A stretch of DNA of 64,000 bases from Myxococcales bacterium (GTDB lineage: Bacteria > Myxococcota_A > Bradymonadia > UBA7976 > UBA1532), in assembly GCA_020633435.1 (NCBI GenBank), contig JACKDP010000012.1, positions 1-64,000 on the forward strand, written 5' to 3'. Shown piece after piece: positions 35,146 to 44,863 of the stretch. The notes below the pieces were generated by a model. It worked only from the letters and a program-made list of their open reading frames with translations, ran no database searches and had not been told where the DNA came from. Every line of letters begins with the position of its first letter. Within the stretch, counting starts at the first letter, position 1. The position numbers were made by a program, and so were the translations under genes.

Positions 35146-35208
35146 GGGCTCCTCCTCAGGGCAGGGTCTTCCTCTGAAAGACCAGGAAGATCGGGATCTT
35201 GGGAAGCA

Positions 35209-37395
35209 TCAGCGCCCGCGGGGGCGCAGCTTCTTGTCGAGGGTCAGGGCCGTCTCCTGGCCCCACGTGAGGACGGCCTTCTCGTCGATGAAGCCGTCCT
35301 TGCGCAGCAGGACGAGGACCTCGGGCTTCTCGCGGTCGATGCCCTCGCGCTTGATGGGCGTGTCGCCGACGTACTTGCCGTCGATGTAGACTTCGGCCCC
35401 GGCCGGCTGGCTCGTCACGTTGAGGGTGCCGCCGAGCTTCTTCAGGAAGACGCGGCGGGCCACCTCTTCGCCCGGCTTCACCTCGGTGGCCACGTTCACC
35501 GTCTCGGTGTGGCGCTCGAAGCCCTTCATGTCGAGGACGAGCTCATGGGTCGAGCCCGCCTGGATGTCGCCGATGAGCGCCGGCGTCTGCTTGCCGAGGA
35601 AGCGGCCGTCGAGGGTCACGTCGGCGCCAGGAGGCACCGAGACGACCCGCAGGGAGACGCGCACGTCGCGGGTGCCCAGCAGGGTGGGCAGCCAGAGGAC
35701 GGCGGCCACGCCGAGCACGATGAGCAGGCCCACGAGCGTCAGGCCGAGGGGCGAGAGGAGCTTCTGCAGCGGCCCCTTCTTCTTGACCCGCAGCATGGTG
35801 ACGGGGGCCTCGATGGCCGCCGTGCGGCCGACCACGGGGGTGCGGGCCCGCGGCGGGGGCAGCGTCTGCTGGGGCGGCGGGGGCAGCGGCCGGGGCGTCG
35901 AGGGGCGCCCGGCGGCGGTCGGCGCCGATCGGGGGATGGGGCGGCTGGGCGGCGGCGGCGCCTGGCGAGGCGGCGGCAGCGGGCGCGACGGCGGCACGGC
36001 CGCCTGCTCCATCGTCGGCGGCAGGTTCGGCTGGCCGAAGTCGGCCTTCTGGAAGACCGCCGTCGGGGGCTCATCCATCGAGCCCGACGGGGGCGCGGCC
36101 GCCTGCCCGAGGGCCTCGGAGTTGATGACCGCCGTCTCGTCGTCGTCGTCGCCGGCCGCGGTGGGCGCCAGGGGCGAGAGGGACTGCCCGGCCCAGACCG
36201 GCTCCGTGATGGTGCGCTCCTCCTCGAAGCCCCCCACCTGGAAGTTGCCGGCCATGGTGCTGTCGTCGTCGTCGAACTCGCCGTCGTCGAGGACCTGGAG
36301 CTGGTCGAGGGCCGCGACGGGCTGGGGCGGCGCCGGCGCGGGGGCCTTCAGCGAGGGCGCCGGGCCCCCGCCGACCGGCTGCATGTTGCGCAGGTCGAAG
36401 ATGACGCTCTTGCCCGAGGTGATGTCGAAGTCATCGGCGTCGGTCTGCACCGGCAGCGGCAGCACGAAGCGCTGGTCGCCGAAGACCCGCCGCATGAACT
36501 CCACCAGCCGGCGGCGGCTGAAGTCGGGCCAGTTGGAGTACAGGAAGCCCGTCAGCGCCCGCTGCAGATCCTCGGCCTGCTCGTACCGGGCGTCGCGGTT
36601 CTGGGTCAGGGCCTTGAGGGCGATGCGCACCAGGTCGTCGGGCACGTCGGCCCGGCGGGCCTTCATGTCGGGGATCTCGGCGCGGCGCACCTTGTCGAGC
36701 AGGACCAGGGCCTTCTCTTCGTTGTAGAGCATCTCCCCCGTGATCATCTCGTAGAGGCAGATCCCGGTGCTGAAGATGTCGGTGCGCCCGTCGATGGCAT
36801 GGCCCCAGGCCTGCTCGGGCGACATGTAGAAGAACTTGCCCTTGATGACGCCGCTCTCGGTCTCCTTGCTGCGCTGGCTGGCCTTCGCGATGCCGAAGTC
36901 GACGATCTTCACCTCGCCGTCGTAGGACAGCAGGATGTTCTGCGGGCTGATGTCGCGGTGGATGATGTTGAGGGGGCGCCCGTAGTTGTCCTTCTGGGTG
37001 TGGGCGTACTGGAGCCCCGCTGCCATCTCCAGGCCGATGAACGCGATGAGGTCGATGGGGATGTGGATGTCCAGCTCGGCGCAGCGCACCAGGAGCTGGT
37101 ACAGGTCCTTCCCGTCGATGAACTCCATCGCGATGTAGTAGGTGGTGTCGATCCGACCGAGGTCGAAGATCCGCCCGATGTTCGCGTGGTTGAGCTGGAC
37201 CGCGATCTTGGCTTCATCGATCAGCATGTCGATGAACTCCTGGTCCTCCGAGTACTTCGGATGGATGACCTTGAGGGCCAGGAGGCGCTCGAAGCCACGG
37301 ATCCCCTGCGTCTTGGCGAGGTGGATCTCGGCCATCCCACCATACGCGATGCGCTTGATGAGCTGGTACGGCCCGAACTGGCTGCCTTCTTGCAC
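35209..37395 (-). CDS. Membrane Ser/Thr protein kinase with PEGA domains
   Basis: This is a 728-residue protein. Residues ~9-280 form a kinase domain: GGMAE loop, Lys42, HRDISPQN (147-154) and DFGIAK. All catalytic residues are present. A disordered Pro-rich linker (~300-560), a membrane helix (GLTLVGLLIVLGVAAVLW) and two PEGA domains (VPPGADVTLDGRFLG and QPAGAEVYIDGKYVG) follow. This is the usual myxobacterial receptor-kinase layout, with PEGA outside. I start at GTG 37395; a longer frame exists upstream but is basic and unlikely. It is divergent from the lipoprotein gene at 37650. Confidence 0.88.
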   Translation of the reverse strand: MQEGSQFGPYQLIKRIAYGGMAEIHLAKTQGIRGFERLLALKVIHPKYSEDQEFIDMLIDEAKIAVQLNHANIGRIFDLGRIDTTYYIAMEFIDGKDLYQLLVRCAELDIHIPIDLIAFIGLEMAAGLQYAHTQKDNYGRPLNIIHRDISPQNILLSYDGEVKIVDFGIAKASQRSKETESGVIKGKFFYMSPEQAWGHAIDGRTDIFSTGICLYEMITGEMLYNEEKALVLLDKVRRAEIPDMKARRADVPDDLVRIALKALTQNRDARYEQAEDLQRALTGFLYSNWPDFSRRRLVEFMRRVFGDQRFVLPLPVQTDADDFDITSGKSVIFDLRNMQPVGGGPAPSLKAPAPAPPQPVAALDQLQVLDDGEFDDDDSTMAGNFQVGGFEEERTITEPVWAGQSLSPLAPTAAGDDDDETAVINSEALGQAAAPPSGSMDEPPTAVFQKADFGQPNLPPTMEQAAVPPSRPLPPPRQAPPPPSRPIPRSAPTAAGRPSTPRPLPPPPQQTLPPPRARTPVVGRTAAIEAPVTMLRVKKKGPLQKLLSPLGLTLVGLLIVLGVAAVLWLPTLLGTRDVRVSLRVVSVPPGADVTLDGRFLGKQTPALIGDIQAGSTHELVLDMKGFERHTETVNVATEVKPGEEVARRVFLKKLGGTLNVTSQPAGAEVYIDGKYVGDTPIKREGIDREKPEVLVLLRKDGFIDEKAVLTWGQETALTLDKKLRPRGR

Positions 37396-37589
37396 GATCG
37401 CTCTGCTCGTCGCGCCCCGACTCGGGACGATTTGAGATTCTAGCCTGAACCGGCAGGGACGCAACCTCCTCCCCCGCGGCGTCGACACACGGGCCGCAAA
37501 GAGCCGCAGAGGCGTGCCTGAGAGCGCCGGTCTGACCCCCCGCCCGAGCGCCGCTGCAGCCCCCCGTGCGGCCGCGAGAAAATCCCCCT

Positions 37590-37619
37590 TTGACGCTGGT
37601 TTGCCGTCGGCGCTAGCGT
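37590..37619 (+). promoter_or_regulatory. Sigma-70-like promoter
   Basis: TTGACG (37590-37595) and TAGCGT (37614-37619) are separated by 18 bases. They lie 31 bases before the ATG of the large lipoprotein gene. This is the clearest housekeeping-type promoter in the window. Confidence 0.45.
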
Positions 37620-37649
37620 GTCGCGCCGTTTGTCGCCCGGGGGGTATTG

Positions 37650-40600
37650 ATGCAGACGCGAGGAAAGACCGTGCGCTCGTGGATCAAGAGCGCGTTTCTG
37701 CTGTCGATGCTGTCCGCGTGCGGGCAGTCCTCCGGCTGTTCGGGGTGTGATCAGGAGGGGGCGCCGTTCCCCGACAAGGACCGCATCCACAGCGCCATCC
37801 AGGTGCGCGTGACGGAGCCCGGGCTCGCCTTCCTGGAGGAGAACCTGGAGCCGCTGCTGGCCGAGGCGCTGCCGGATGGCCTGGGCATCTGCATCGATGG
37901 GCAGGGCGGGGACCTGATCATCGTGCAGTGGGGCTTCTGCCAGGCGGACGTCTGTGACGGCGGTCAGCCCGGCTGCCAGCTCGACATCCAGATCGGCGGG
38001 GTGGATCTGGAGCCGGTGGAGCCGGCGACCATGCGCGCCGGCGTGACGTTCTCGGCCCTCGAGGCCCACATCGACATCGCCGCCAGCCCCATCGTGGACT
38101 GCGTGCTCTCCGTCAACGCCCCGGGCTTCCGGGTGGCGGTGGACCTCGATCTGGCCACCCCCGATCCGACCCGGGATCTGACGTTCACCATCAGCGACCC
38201 CCAGTACCGCCTGGCCGACCTGAACATCCGCCTCATGGGCGGCAACGGCTTCCTGTCGCCGCTCTGCGATCTCATCGATGGCGCCATCAACTTCCCGATC
38301 ATCGGGACGCTGGTGCTCGATCTGCTGCAGACGTTCATCGACGGCCCCCTGGTCGACCTCATCTCGGGCTTCCTGGAGGACTTCACCTGCCGCACCTGCG
38401 ACGACGCCGCCGACTGCCCCATCGAGGGCGGCGTGCAGTGCGACGGCGGGCGCTGCATGCTCGACGGGGCCTGCATCCCGGCGCCCCTGGGCGTCGAAGG
38501 GCACGTCAGCCTGGGTGATCTGCTGGGCGACTTCTACGCCGCCGGCAACGCCGCGGGCCTCGGCTACCTGCTCACCCCCGGCAGCTACGTCGAGGTGGAG
38601 AACGGCGGCCTGTCCCTCGGGGTCATCGGCGGCGCCAACAGCGAGCGCGAGCGCTGCGTGCCCGTGCGGGCCCAGCCCTCCACCGACGAGCCCCCCCGCG
38701 CCGAGATCCTGCGCGGCAACCTGACCCCCCGCGGCGACGCCTACGAGGTGGGCATCGGCGTGACGGGCACCTTCATCGATCACGCCCTCTGGGCCATGTT
38801 CAACGGCGGCGGCCTCTGCCTGAGCATCACCGGCGCCCAGATCGAGCAGCTCAACACGCGCTTCCTGGGCGTGGCCCTGCCGAGCCTCAGCCGGCTGACC
38901 CGGGGCAACGCCCCCATGGCCATCACGCTGTCGCCCCAGGAGGTCCCCGTGGCCACCCTGGGCAGCAACACCGTGCGGCCCGACCCCGACAACGAGGGCC
39001 AGTACATCCTCGATGACCCCTTGATCACGCTGGAGATTCCGGATCTCTGGCTCGACTTCCACGCCTTCATGGACGGCCGCTGGACGCGCGTGCTGAGCCT
39101 GCACGCCGACGTCGTGCTGCCCATCGGCCTCGCCTTCAGCCCCGACAACGGCATCATCCCGGTCCTCGGCGATCTGGGCGGCGCGCTGACGAACCTGTCG
39201 GTCTCGAACGGCGAGATCCTGCTCGACGATCCCAACCGCCTGGTGGACCTGCTGCCCGTCCTGCTCGGCCCCATCCTGAACCTGGCGGTCCAGGGCCTCG
39301 CCGATCCCATCGCCCTGCCCGACATCATCGGCTACCGCCTGGACCTGCAGGACGGCTCGGTGACGGGCGTCGAAGACAACACCATGCTGGCCATCTTCGC
39401 CAACCTGGACCGCGCCCCCGAGGGCGAGGCCCTGCGGCCGTCGGTGCAGACGTTCGCCGAGGTGAAGGCCGTGCACGTGCCCCCCACCGAGCAGTTCGAG
39501 CTGGACGGCGAGGGCACCTGGAAGCGGTCCTTCGTGCGCCTGGCCGTGGACGCCTGGGACGGCTCCAACGACGACCCCGCCATGGAGTACTCCTGGCGCG
39601 TCGATGACCGCTCCTGGAGCCTCTTCACCGACGCCCGCGAGATGGTCATCCGCAGCCCCGCGTTCCTGCTGCAGGGCCGCCACACCATCCATGTGCGCGC
39701 CCGCCGCATGGACGACTACCGCACCCTCGATCCCACCCCGGCCGAGGTGGAGGTCATCATCGACTCCATGGCCCCCGAGCTGACGCTCGTGGACGAGGGC
39801 GACACCGTGCGGGTCGACGTCGAGGACTGGGTCAGCCCGCCCGAGGCCATCCAGCTCGAGGCCCGCGTGGACGACGGGGCCTGGGGCCCCCTGGCCGAGG
39901 CCCGCCTGACGCGCCCCGCCGGCGAGGTGCTGGAGGTCCGCGCCACCGACGAGGCCGGCAACCAGGCCGTCGCGCGGCTGGAGACCCGCCAGGACGAGCT
40001 CATCGGCCGCGCCCCGCCCGGGGCCGGCAGCGATGGCTGCGGCTGCGTCGTCGGGGCCACCGGCGACGACACCGGCGCGGGCCTCGCCTGGCTGGCGCTG
40101 CCCTTCGCGCTCTTCGGTCTTCGCCGGCGCCGCCGCTGGCTCGTGGGGCTCGCGATCCCCTTTTTTTTCGGCTGTGAGGACGACACGCCGTCGCGCGACC
40201 GGGGCGACATGGGCCTCGAGCGCGACGCCCTGCCGGCCGACTGCCGCGAGGATCCCGACTGCGAGAACCCCAACCTCGTCTGCCGCGAGGGCGAGTGCAT
40301 CGCCCTGAGCTGCACCCAGGATCCCTCCGTCTGCGGCGCCGTCGACTGCGGGGATCGCAAGGCGGTCTGCAACAACCTGGGCCTGTGCGAGTGCGAGCCG
40401 TTCTGCGCCGACGGCTGCGGCGCCGACGAGTACTGCTGCGTCGCCCGCAACGCCTGCGAGCCCGTGCCGGCCGGCATGTGCGAGGGCGAGTGCGAGCCCG
40501 GCTTCGACCGCGTGCTCACCCGCGAGGGCCAGGTGGACGCCGAGCGCTGCACCGTCGAGGAGGCGGAGTGCGAGTGCGTCGAGCGCATGCCCCTCGAGGT

Positions 40601-41807
40601 GGGCCGCGCCGGCCGCTTCAGCGACCTGGCCGTCGTGGACGGCGTGCCCTATGTCAGCGCCTACTCGGAGGAATTCGGCGATCTGGTGGTCGGCCGGCTG
40701 GACCCCGTGACGGGCCTCGCCTGGACGTTCGTGGACGGCGCCCCCGCCGGCCCCGTCGTCGCCGGCCCCAGCGGCCCCCGCGGCGGCGTGGAGGAGGCCG
40801 GCGATGACGTCGGCACCCACACCAGCATCGCCCGCGGCGCGGGCGGCACCCTGCACATCGCCTACCGCGACGAGGACGCCGGCGCCCTGAAGTACGCCCT
40901 CGGCACCCCCGCCGGCGGCGGCTACACCTGGCGCGTCGTCACCCTCGACGACGTCGGCGGGGCCGGGCGCTACACCAGCATCAGCGTCGACGGCCGCGGC
41001 GTGCCCGGCATCGCCTACCGCATCGACAGCCTCGCCGACGGCGGCGCCTTCTTCAGCGAGGTCCGCTACCGGCTGGCCAAGAACGACGCCCCCGGCCAGG
41101 CGACGGACTGGAACGCGCCCTTCGTGATCCAGCGCCGCGAGCTGGCCCAGGCCGACCCCGAGACGGGCGCCTACCCCGAGGGCACTGGCCTCTTCACCAC
41201 CCAGGCCCGCGACCGCGAGGGGCTGCCGGTGGTGGCCTGGTACGACCGCTCCCTGGGCGCCCTCTGGCTGGCCCGCTTCGCGGGGGCCGGCTTCGGCGAG
41301 CCCGAGCTGCTGGCCGGCTGGGGCCACCCCGATCCCGACCTCGACGGCGACATGGGCACCAACGTCGATCTGGCCATCGACGCCCAGGGCCAGGCCCACC
41401 TCTGCTTCCAGAACGGCCTGGACGACACCCTGCGCTACCTGGCCCCCGAGCTCGGCCTCGACGAGGTGGTGGACGACGGCGTGCGCCTCAACGACGGGGG
41501 CCGCAGCTACGCGGTCCACGTCGTCGGCGAGGACTGCAACGTCCGCCTGGCCGCCGACGGCAGCCCCGTCGTCGTCTACCAGGACGCCACCGGCCACGAC
41601 CTGCTGATGGCGAAGCGCAGCGGCGGCGAGGACGGCGGCTGGATCCGCCGGGTCCTGCGCGGCGACGAGGCCATGTACCGCGGGGCCTTCGGGTTCTACG
41701 CCCGCGCCCGCGTCGATGGCGCCCGCCTCTGGATCAGCAACTACGTCTACCGCAACGAGGACCAGCCGGCCGTCGAGGGCCTCGAGATCTACGCCGAGGA
41801 TCTGTAG
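37650..41807 (+). CDS. Large lipoprotein fusion with internal MYXO-CTERM-like segment
   Basis: This is a 1385-residue frame. The first part (lipobox LSAC) is a beta-rich lipoprotein with LPS-binding/TULIP-like stretches (FLEENLEPLLAEAL). It ends in GCGCVVG, a hydrophobic helix and an Arg run (LRRRRRW), a MYXO-CTERM-like sorting tail. Directly after, in the same frame, LVGLAIPFFFGC looks like a second lipobox. It leads into EGF-like Cys-rich repeats and then propeller-like blades. A T8 run lies at that junction. It could be two genes joined, a real fusion, or a frame error. A TTG at 37647 is in frame too. The stop is at 41807. Confidence 0.7.
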   Translation: MQTRGKTVRSWIKSAFLLSMLSACGQSSGCSGCDQEGAPFPDKDRIHSAIQVRVTEPGLAFLEENLEPLLAEALPDGLGICIDGQGGDLIIVQWGFCQADVCDGGQPGCQLDIQIGGVDLEPVEPATMRAGVTFSALEAHIDIAASPIVDCVLSVNAPGFRVAVDLDLATPDPTRDLTFTISDPQYRLADLNIRLMGGNGFLSPLCDLIDGAINFPIIGTLVLDLLQTFIDGPLVDLISGFLEDFTCRTCDDAADCPIEGGVQCDGGRCMLDGACIPAPLGVEGHVSLGDLLGDFYAAGNAAGLGYLLTPGSYVEVENGGLSLGVIGGANSERERCVPVRAQPSTDEPPRAEILRGNLTPRGDAYEVGIGVTGTFIDHALWAMFNGGGLCLSITGAQIEQLNTRFLGVALPSLSRLTRGNAPMAITLSPQEVPVATLGSNTVRPDPDNEGQYILDDPLITLEIPDLWLDFHAFMDGRWTRVLSLHADVVLPIGLAFSPDNGIIPVLGDLGGALTNLSVSNGEILLDDPNRLVDLLPVLLGPILNLAVQGLADPIALPDIIGYRLDLQDGSVTGVEDNTMLAIFANLDRAPEGEALRPSVQTFAEVKAVHVPPTEQFELDGEGTWKRSFVRLAVDAWDGSNDDPAMEYSWRVDDRSWSLFTDAREMVIRSPAFLLQGRHTIHVRARRMDDYRTLDPTPAEVEVIIDSMAPELTLVDEGDTVRVDVEDWVSPPEAIQLEARVDDGAWGPLAEARLTRPAGEVLEVRATDEAGNQAVARLETRQDELIGRAPPGAGSDGCGCVVGATGDDTGAGLAWLALPFALFGLRRRRRWLVGLAIPFFFGCEDDTPSRDRGDMGLERDALPADCREDPDCENPNLVCREGECIALSCTQDPSVCGAVDCGDRKAVCNNLGLCECEPFCADGCGADEYCCVARNACEPVPAGMCEGECEPGFDRVLTREGQVDAERCTVEEAECECVERMPLEVGRAGRFSDLAVVDGVPYVSAYSEEFGDLVVGRLDPVTGLAWTFVDGAPAGPVVAGPSGPRGGVEEAGDDVGTHTSIARGAGGTLHIAYRDEDAGALKYALGTPAGGGYTWRVVTLDDVGGAGRYTSISVDGRGVPGIAYRIDSLADGGAFFSEVRYRLAKNDAPGQATDWNAPFVIQRRELAQADPETGAYPEGTGLFTTQARDREGLPVVAWYDRSLGALWLARFAGAGFGEPELLAGWGHPDPDLDGDMGTNVDLAIDAQGQAHLCFQNGLDDTLRYLAPELGLDEVVDDGVRLNDGGRSYAVHVVGEDCNVRLAADGSPVVVYQDATGHDLLMAKRSGGEDGGWIRRVLRGDEAMYRGAFGFYARARVDGARLWISNYVYRNEDQPAVEGLEIYAEDL

Positions 41808-41925
41808 CCGGCTCCATCTCCGCGAAACACTTCATCTATTCACCCAGCAGGGCGGCGCCTGCGCAGGCCCCTCGCGGCCGGCCCCCTGCATTGGGTACCA
41901 TCGACCTCTGACCGGGGGGGAGACC

Positions 41926-43983
41926 GTGCACAGGTGGCTGCTGCTGGTGGGTGCGCTCGGCATGTCCGCCTGCCTCCCGGAGTTCCCCGAGCGCCCGCAG
42001 GTGCCCCGCGACGTCGCGGATGACGGCCTGCCCGACGACCTCGGCGAAGATCCCGTCGACATGGCGCCCCGCCCGGGCGCGGACGCCGGCCCCGTCGACG
42101 CCCGCCCGCCGGCCCCGGACGTGGTGGGCGGCTGCGATCCCATCGTCTTCGGCCAGCCCGCCTTGCGCGTCCGCCGCTGGGCCGGCGAGCCCATCCCCCC
42201 GCGGATGGTCTCGGCCCTGGGCGGCTGCCCGCCGCTGGCGCTGCTCGAGGCCCCGCCCTGGGCCCAGGTGACCTTCATGGACGGCACCCTGGCCATCCAG
42301 GTGGACGGCGAGGGGCTGCCCCCCGGGCGCTCCAACGACGCCATCGTGCTGGGCGACGCCCTCGGCAACACCGCCGCGCTGCCCGTCGTCGTCGATCACT
42401 TCGCCCCCGGGCCCGGCCCCGTGCACGATCCCAAGGTGCTGGTCATCGCGGTGAGCGGCCTCGACGCCCAGACGCCCCTGCCCCCGACGCTGGCCGCCCT
42501 CGTCGCCCATGGCGCCAGCACCGACGGCGCCACCCAGGCGGCCCCCGAGCGGCCCTCCGCCTGGGCCACGCTGATGACCGGGGTGGATCCGCGCCGCCAC
42601 GGCGTCAACGCCGAGCCCGCCCGGGTGCGGGTGCCCTCGTTCACCCGCCGCGCCCGCGACGCCGGCCACCCGGCCCTCGTCGCCAGCCAGTACGCGCCGC
42701 TCGCCCAGACCATCCTGCGCGAAGACCTGGGCGAGGCCGTCACCGCGGGCGACAGCGCGGCCACTCGCGGGGCCCTCCTCGGCGCCCTGCAGGGCAACCA
42801 GGCCGACGCCTTCGTGCTGGCCACCGACCAGGCCGTCGGCACCGCCGACAGCGACGTGGACGTCATCGTCGGCGGCGTGCTCGCGCGGCCCACCTTCGCC
42901 CAGGAGGACTGGCTGTTCGTCGTGGTCGGCGTGGCCCCCGGGGCCAACCGGGTGCCTCTCGCCTTCGCCCGCCCCGGCACCGCCCCCTCCGCCCTGGGCC
43001 CCGACGCCGACGTGGTGGACGTGGCCCCCACCGTGCTGCGCCACCTGGGCGTGACGCTGCAGCCCGGCTGGGAGCTCCCCGGCGACTCGCCCTTCAGCGG
43101 CGCCGAGGCGGACTGCACCAACCGCGAGGACGACGACGGCGACGGCCGCATCGACTGCCGCGATGACGACTGCGCCGGGGCGTGCAACCTGAGCTGCGTC
43201 GATCTGGACGTCGGCCAGGCCTCCGGCGTGATCGCCCGGGGCGAGACCCGCGAGGGCCGCTACCGCTCCGACGCCTGCGGCGGGGGCGAGGCCGCCGAGG
43301 TGGTCATCTACTGGACGGCCCCGGCCGACGACGACTGGCTCATCCACGCCGACGGCACCTCCTTCAACTCCATCCTCTACGCCGCCGCTGGCGACTGCGG
43401 CGGGCCCGAGATCGCTTGCGAGACGGGCTTCTACGGCCGCGTCGACCACTTCAACGAGGATCCCGGCGGCTTCGTGCTGTCAGCCCGGGCGGGCCGCTCG
43501 GCCGTCCTCGTCGTCGACGGCCAGTTCTTCGGCGAGGACGGGCCCTTCCAGCTCTCCGCCTATGGCCGCGCGGCCGAGTGCCGCCAGGCGTCCGACCTGG
43601 GCCAGGCCGTCGGCGTCGTCTCCCAGGGCTCGAACGTGGGCACCCCCACCCGCCTGCCCCCGCGGGAGGGCGACCAGCGCTGCGTCGGCGGCGGCCCCAT
43701 CTACGCCACCAACGACCTGCTCTTCCGCTGGACGGCCCCCGAGGACGGCATGTACCGCTTCGACACCGAGGGCTCGACCTTCGACACCGTCCTGCGGCTG
43801 TACGGCGGCGCCTGCGACAACCTGTCGCTCCTGACCTGCAACGACGACGCGGGCGCCGAGGTGCACTCCAGCCTCGACGCCCAGATCGCCGCCGGCACCT
43901 CGGTCGTCATCGCCGTCAGCGGCTACTGGCAGAGCCAGCGCGGCGACGAGGGCGACTACGTGCTGCGCATCCAGCGCCGCTAG
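41926..43983 (+). CDS. Lipoprotein with phosphodiesterase/alkaline-phosphatase-like and prepeptidase-type domains
   Basis: This is a 685-residue lipoprotein from GTG 41926 (GGGGGGAGACC upstream, lipobox GMSAC). Residues ~165-385 resemble the type I phosphodiesterase fold of the alkaline phosphatase superfamily (VLVIAVSGLDAQTP, WATLMTGVDPRRHGVN, DVVDVAPTVLRHLG). The usual metal ligands and Ser/Thr nucleophile are incomplete, so activity is doubtful. Then come an acidic DDDGDGRIDCRDDDC loop and two beta-sandwich domains like bacterial pre-peptidase C-terminal repeats. It is exported, likely surface-located, and follows the previous large lipoprotein in the same direction. Confidence 0.7.
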   Translation: MHRWLLLVGALGMSACLPEFPERPQVPRDVADDGLPDDLGEDPVDMAPRPGADAGPVDARPPAPDVVGGCDPIVFGQPALRVRRWAGEPIPPRMVSALGGCPPLALLEAPPWAQVTFMDGTLAIQVDGEGLPPGRSNDAIVLGDALGNTAALPVVVDHFAPGPGPVHDPKVLVIAVSGLDAQTPLPPTLAALVAHGASTDGATQAAPERPSAWATLMTGVDPRRHGVNAEPARVRVPSFTRRARDAGHPALVASQYAPLAQTILREDLGEAVTAGDSAATRGALLGALQGNQADAFVLATDQAVGTADSDVDVIVGGVLARPTFAQEDWLFVVVGVAPGANRVPLAFARPGTAPSALGPDADVVDVAPTVLRHLGVTLQPGWELPGDSPFSGAEADCTNREDDDGDGRIDCRDDDCAGACNLSCVDLDVGQASGVIARGETREGRYRSDACGGGEAAEVVIYWTAPADDDWLIHADGTSFNSILYAAAGDCGGPEIACETGFYGRVDHFNEDPGGFVLSARAGRSAVLVVDGQFFGEDGPFQLSAYGRAAECRQASDLGQAVGVVSQGSNVGTPTRLPPREGDQRCVGGGPIYATNDLLFRWTAPEDGMYRFDTEGSTFDTVLRLYGGACDNLSLLTCNDDAGAEVHSSLDAQIAAGTSVVIAVSGYWQSQRGDEGDYVLRIQRR

Positions 43984-44017
43984 TCGCCCAACCCTCTGGA
44001 AGGAAACGTCTTTTCGG

Positions 44018-44830
44018 TCAGCGCAGCCGCTGCTTGCGCAGGGCCAGCAGCTCGGCGGCCGTCTCCTCGATGGCCTTGTCGGTCACGTCGATGACCGGCC
44101 AGTCGGGGTGGGCGTCGAAGACCTGGCGCGCGTACTCCATCTCCTTGTCGATGTGATCGCGCATGCCATAGGCGGTGTCGGCGGGCATGCCCAGCGTCTG
44201 CAGCCGGGCCTGCCGGATGCGGAACAGGGCGTCGGGATCGATGGCCAGGCCGAAGATGCGCACGCTGTCGATCTTCTTGAGCTCGGCGGGCAGCTCGATG
44301 CCCAGCACCAGCGGCACGTTGGCCACCTTGTAGCCGCGCTGGGCCAGGTAGGTGGACAGGGGCGTCTTGCTCGTGCGCGAGATGCCGACGAGCACGATGT
44401 CGGCCTTGCGCAGGTTGCGGGGGTGCTGGCCATCGTCGTTGCGCACCGCGAACTCCACCGCCTCGATGCGGCGGTAGTACTCGTCGTCCACCTCGTGCAG
44501 CCCCCCCGGCTCCATGCGGGCCTCGTGGCTGGTGAGGACGGCCAGCTCGGCCACCAGGCGGCCGATGAGATCCACCTCCTTGACCCCGGCCTCGGCGCAG
44601 AGCTGCTGGATGGTGGCCCGCTGGGCGGCGTCGACCATGGTGTGCACCACCAGGGCCTCCTGGCCGGCCGCCCGCTCGATGATGTCGCGGATGAGCTGCT
44701 CCCGGCGCACATGGGAGAAGGTCTCGGCCACCACCGACGACGCGTCGAACTGCTTGAGGGCCGCGGCCACCACCCGCTCGGCTGTGTTGCCGGTGGCATC
44801 GGACACGATGAAGACGGAGCGCTTGGTCAC
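44018..44830 (-). CDS. ppsR: PEP synthase regulatory protein (DUF299/PpsR)
   Basis: This 270-residue cytoplasmic regulator phosphorylates and dephosphorylates PEP synthase or pyruvate phosphate dikinase. It uses ADP and pyrophosphate-linked chemistry. The full family pattern is visible: SVFIVSDATGNTAERV, the P-loop-like VGISRTSKTPLSTYLAQRG, YKVANVPLV and MRDHIDKEMEYARQVF. The length is normal for the family. The start is GTG 44830, and the Ser-Asp-Ala-Thr motif lies ten residues in. It is convergent with the phosphodiesterase gene. Confidence 0.93.
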   Translation of the reverse strand: MTKRSVFIVSDATGNTAERVVAAALKQFDASSVVAETFSHVRREQLIRDIIERAAGQEALVVHTMVDAAQRATIQQLCAEAGVKEVDLIGRLVAELAVLTSHEARMEPGGLHEVDDEYYRRIEAVEFAVRNDDGQHPRNLRKADIVLVGISRTSKTPLSTYLAQRGYKVANVPLVLGIELPAELKKIDSVRIFGLAIDPDALFRIRQARLQTLGMPADTAYGMRDHIDKEMEYARQVFDAHPDWPVIDVTDKAIEETAAELLALRKQRLR

Positions 44831-44863
44831 GGCAAAAGCCCTGTTCTTTCGCTGGCCTGGGAG

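Noticed and set aside
32722..37443. A 1573-codon plus-strand open frame over the aminopeptidase and kinase genes
   Set aside because: It spans two well-supported minus-strand genes; its composition is that of a shadow frame.
37440..41597. A 1385-codon open frame opposite the large lipoprotein
   Set aside because: It is a shadow frame created by high GC codon bias; the plus-strand frame has a lipobox, repeats and a promoter.
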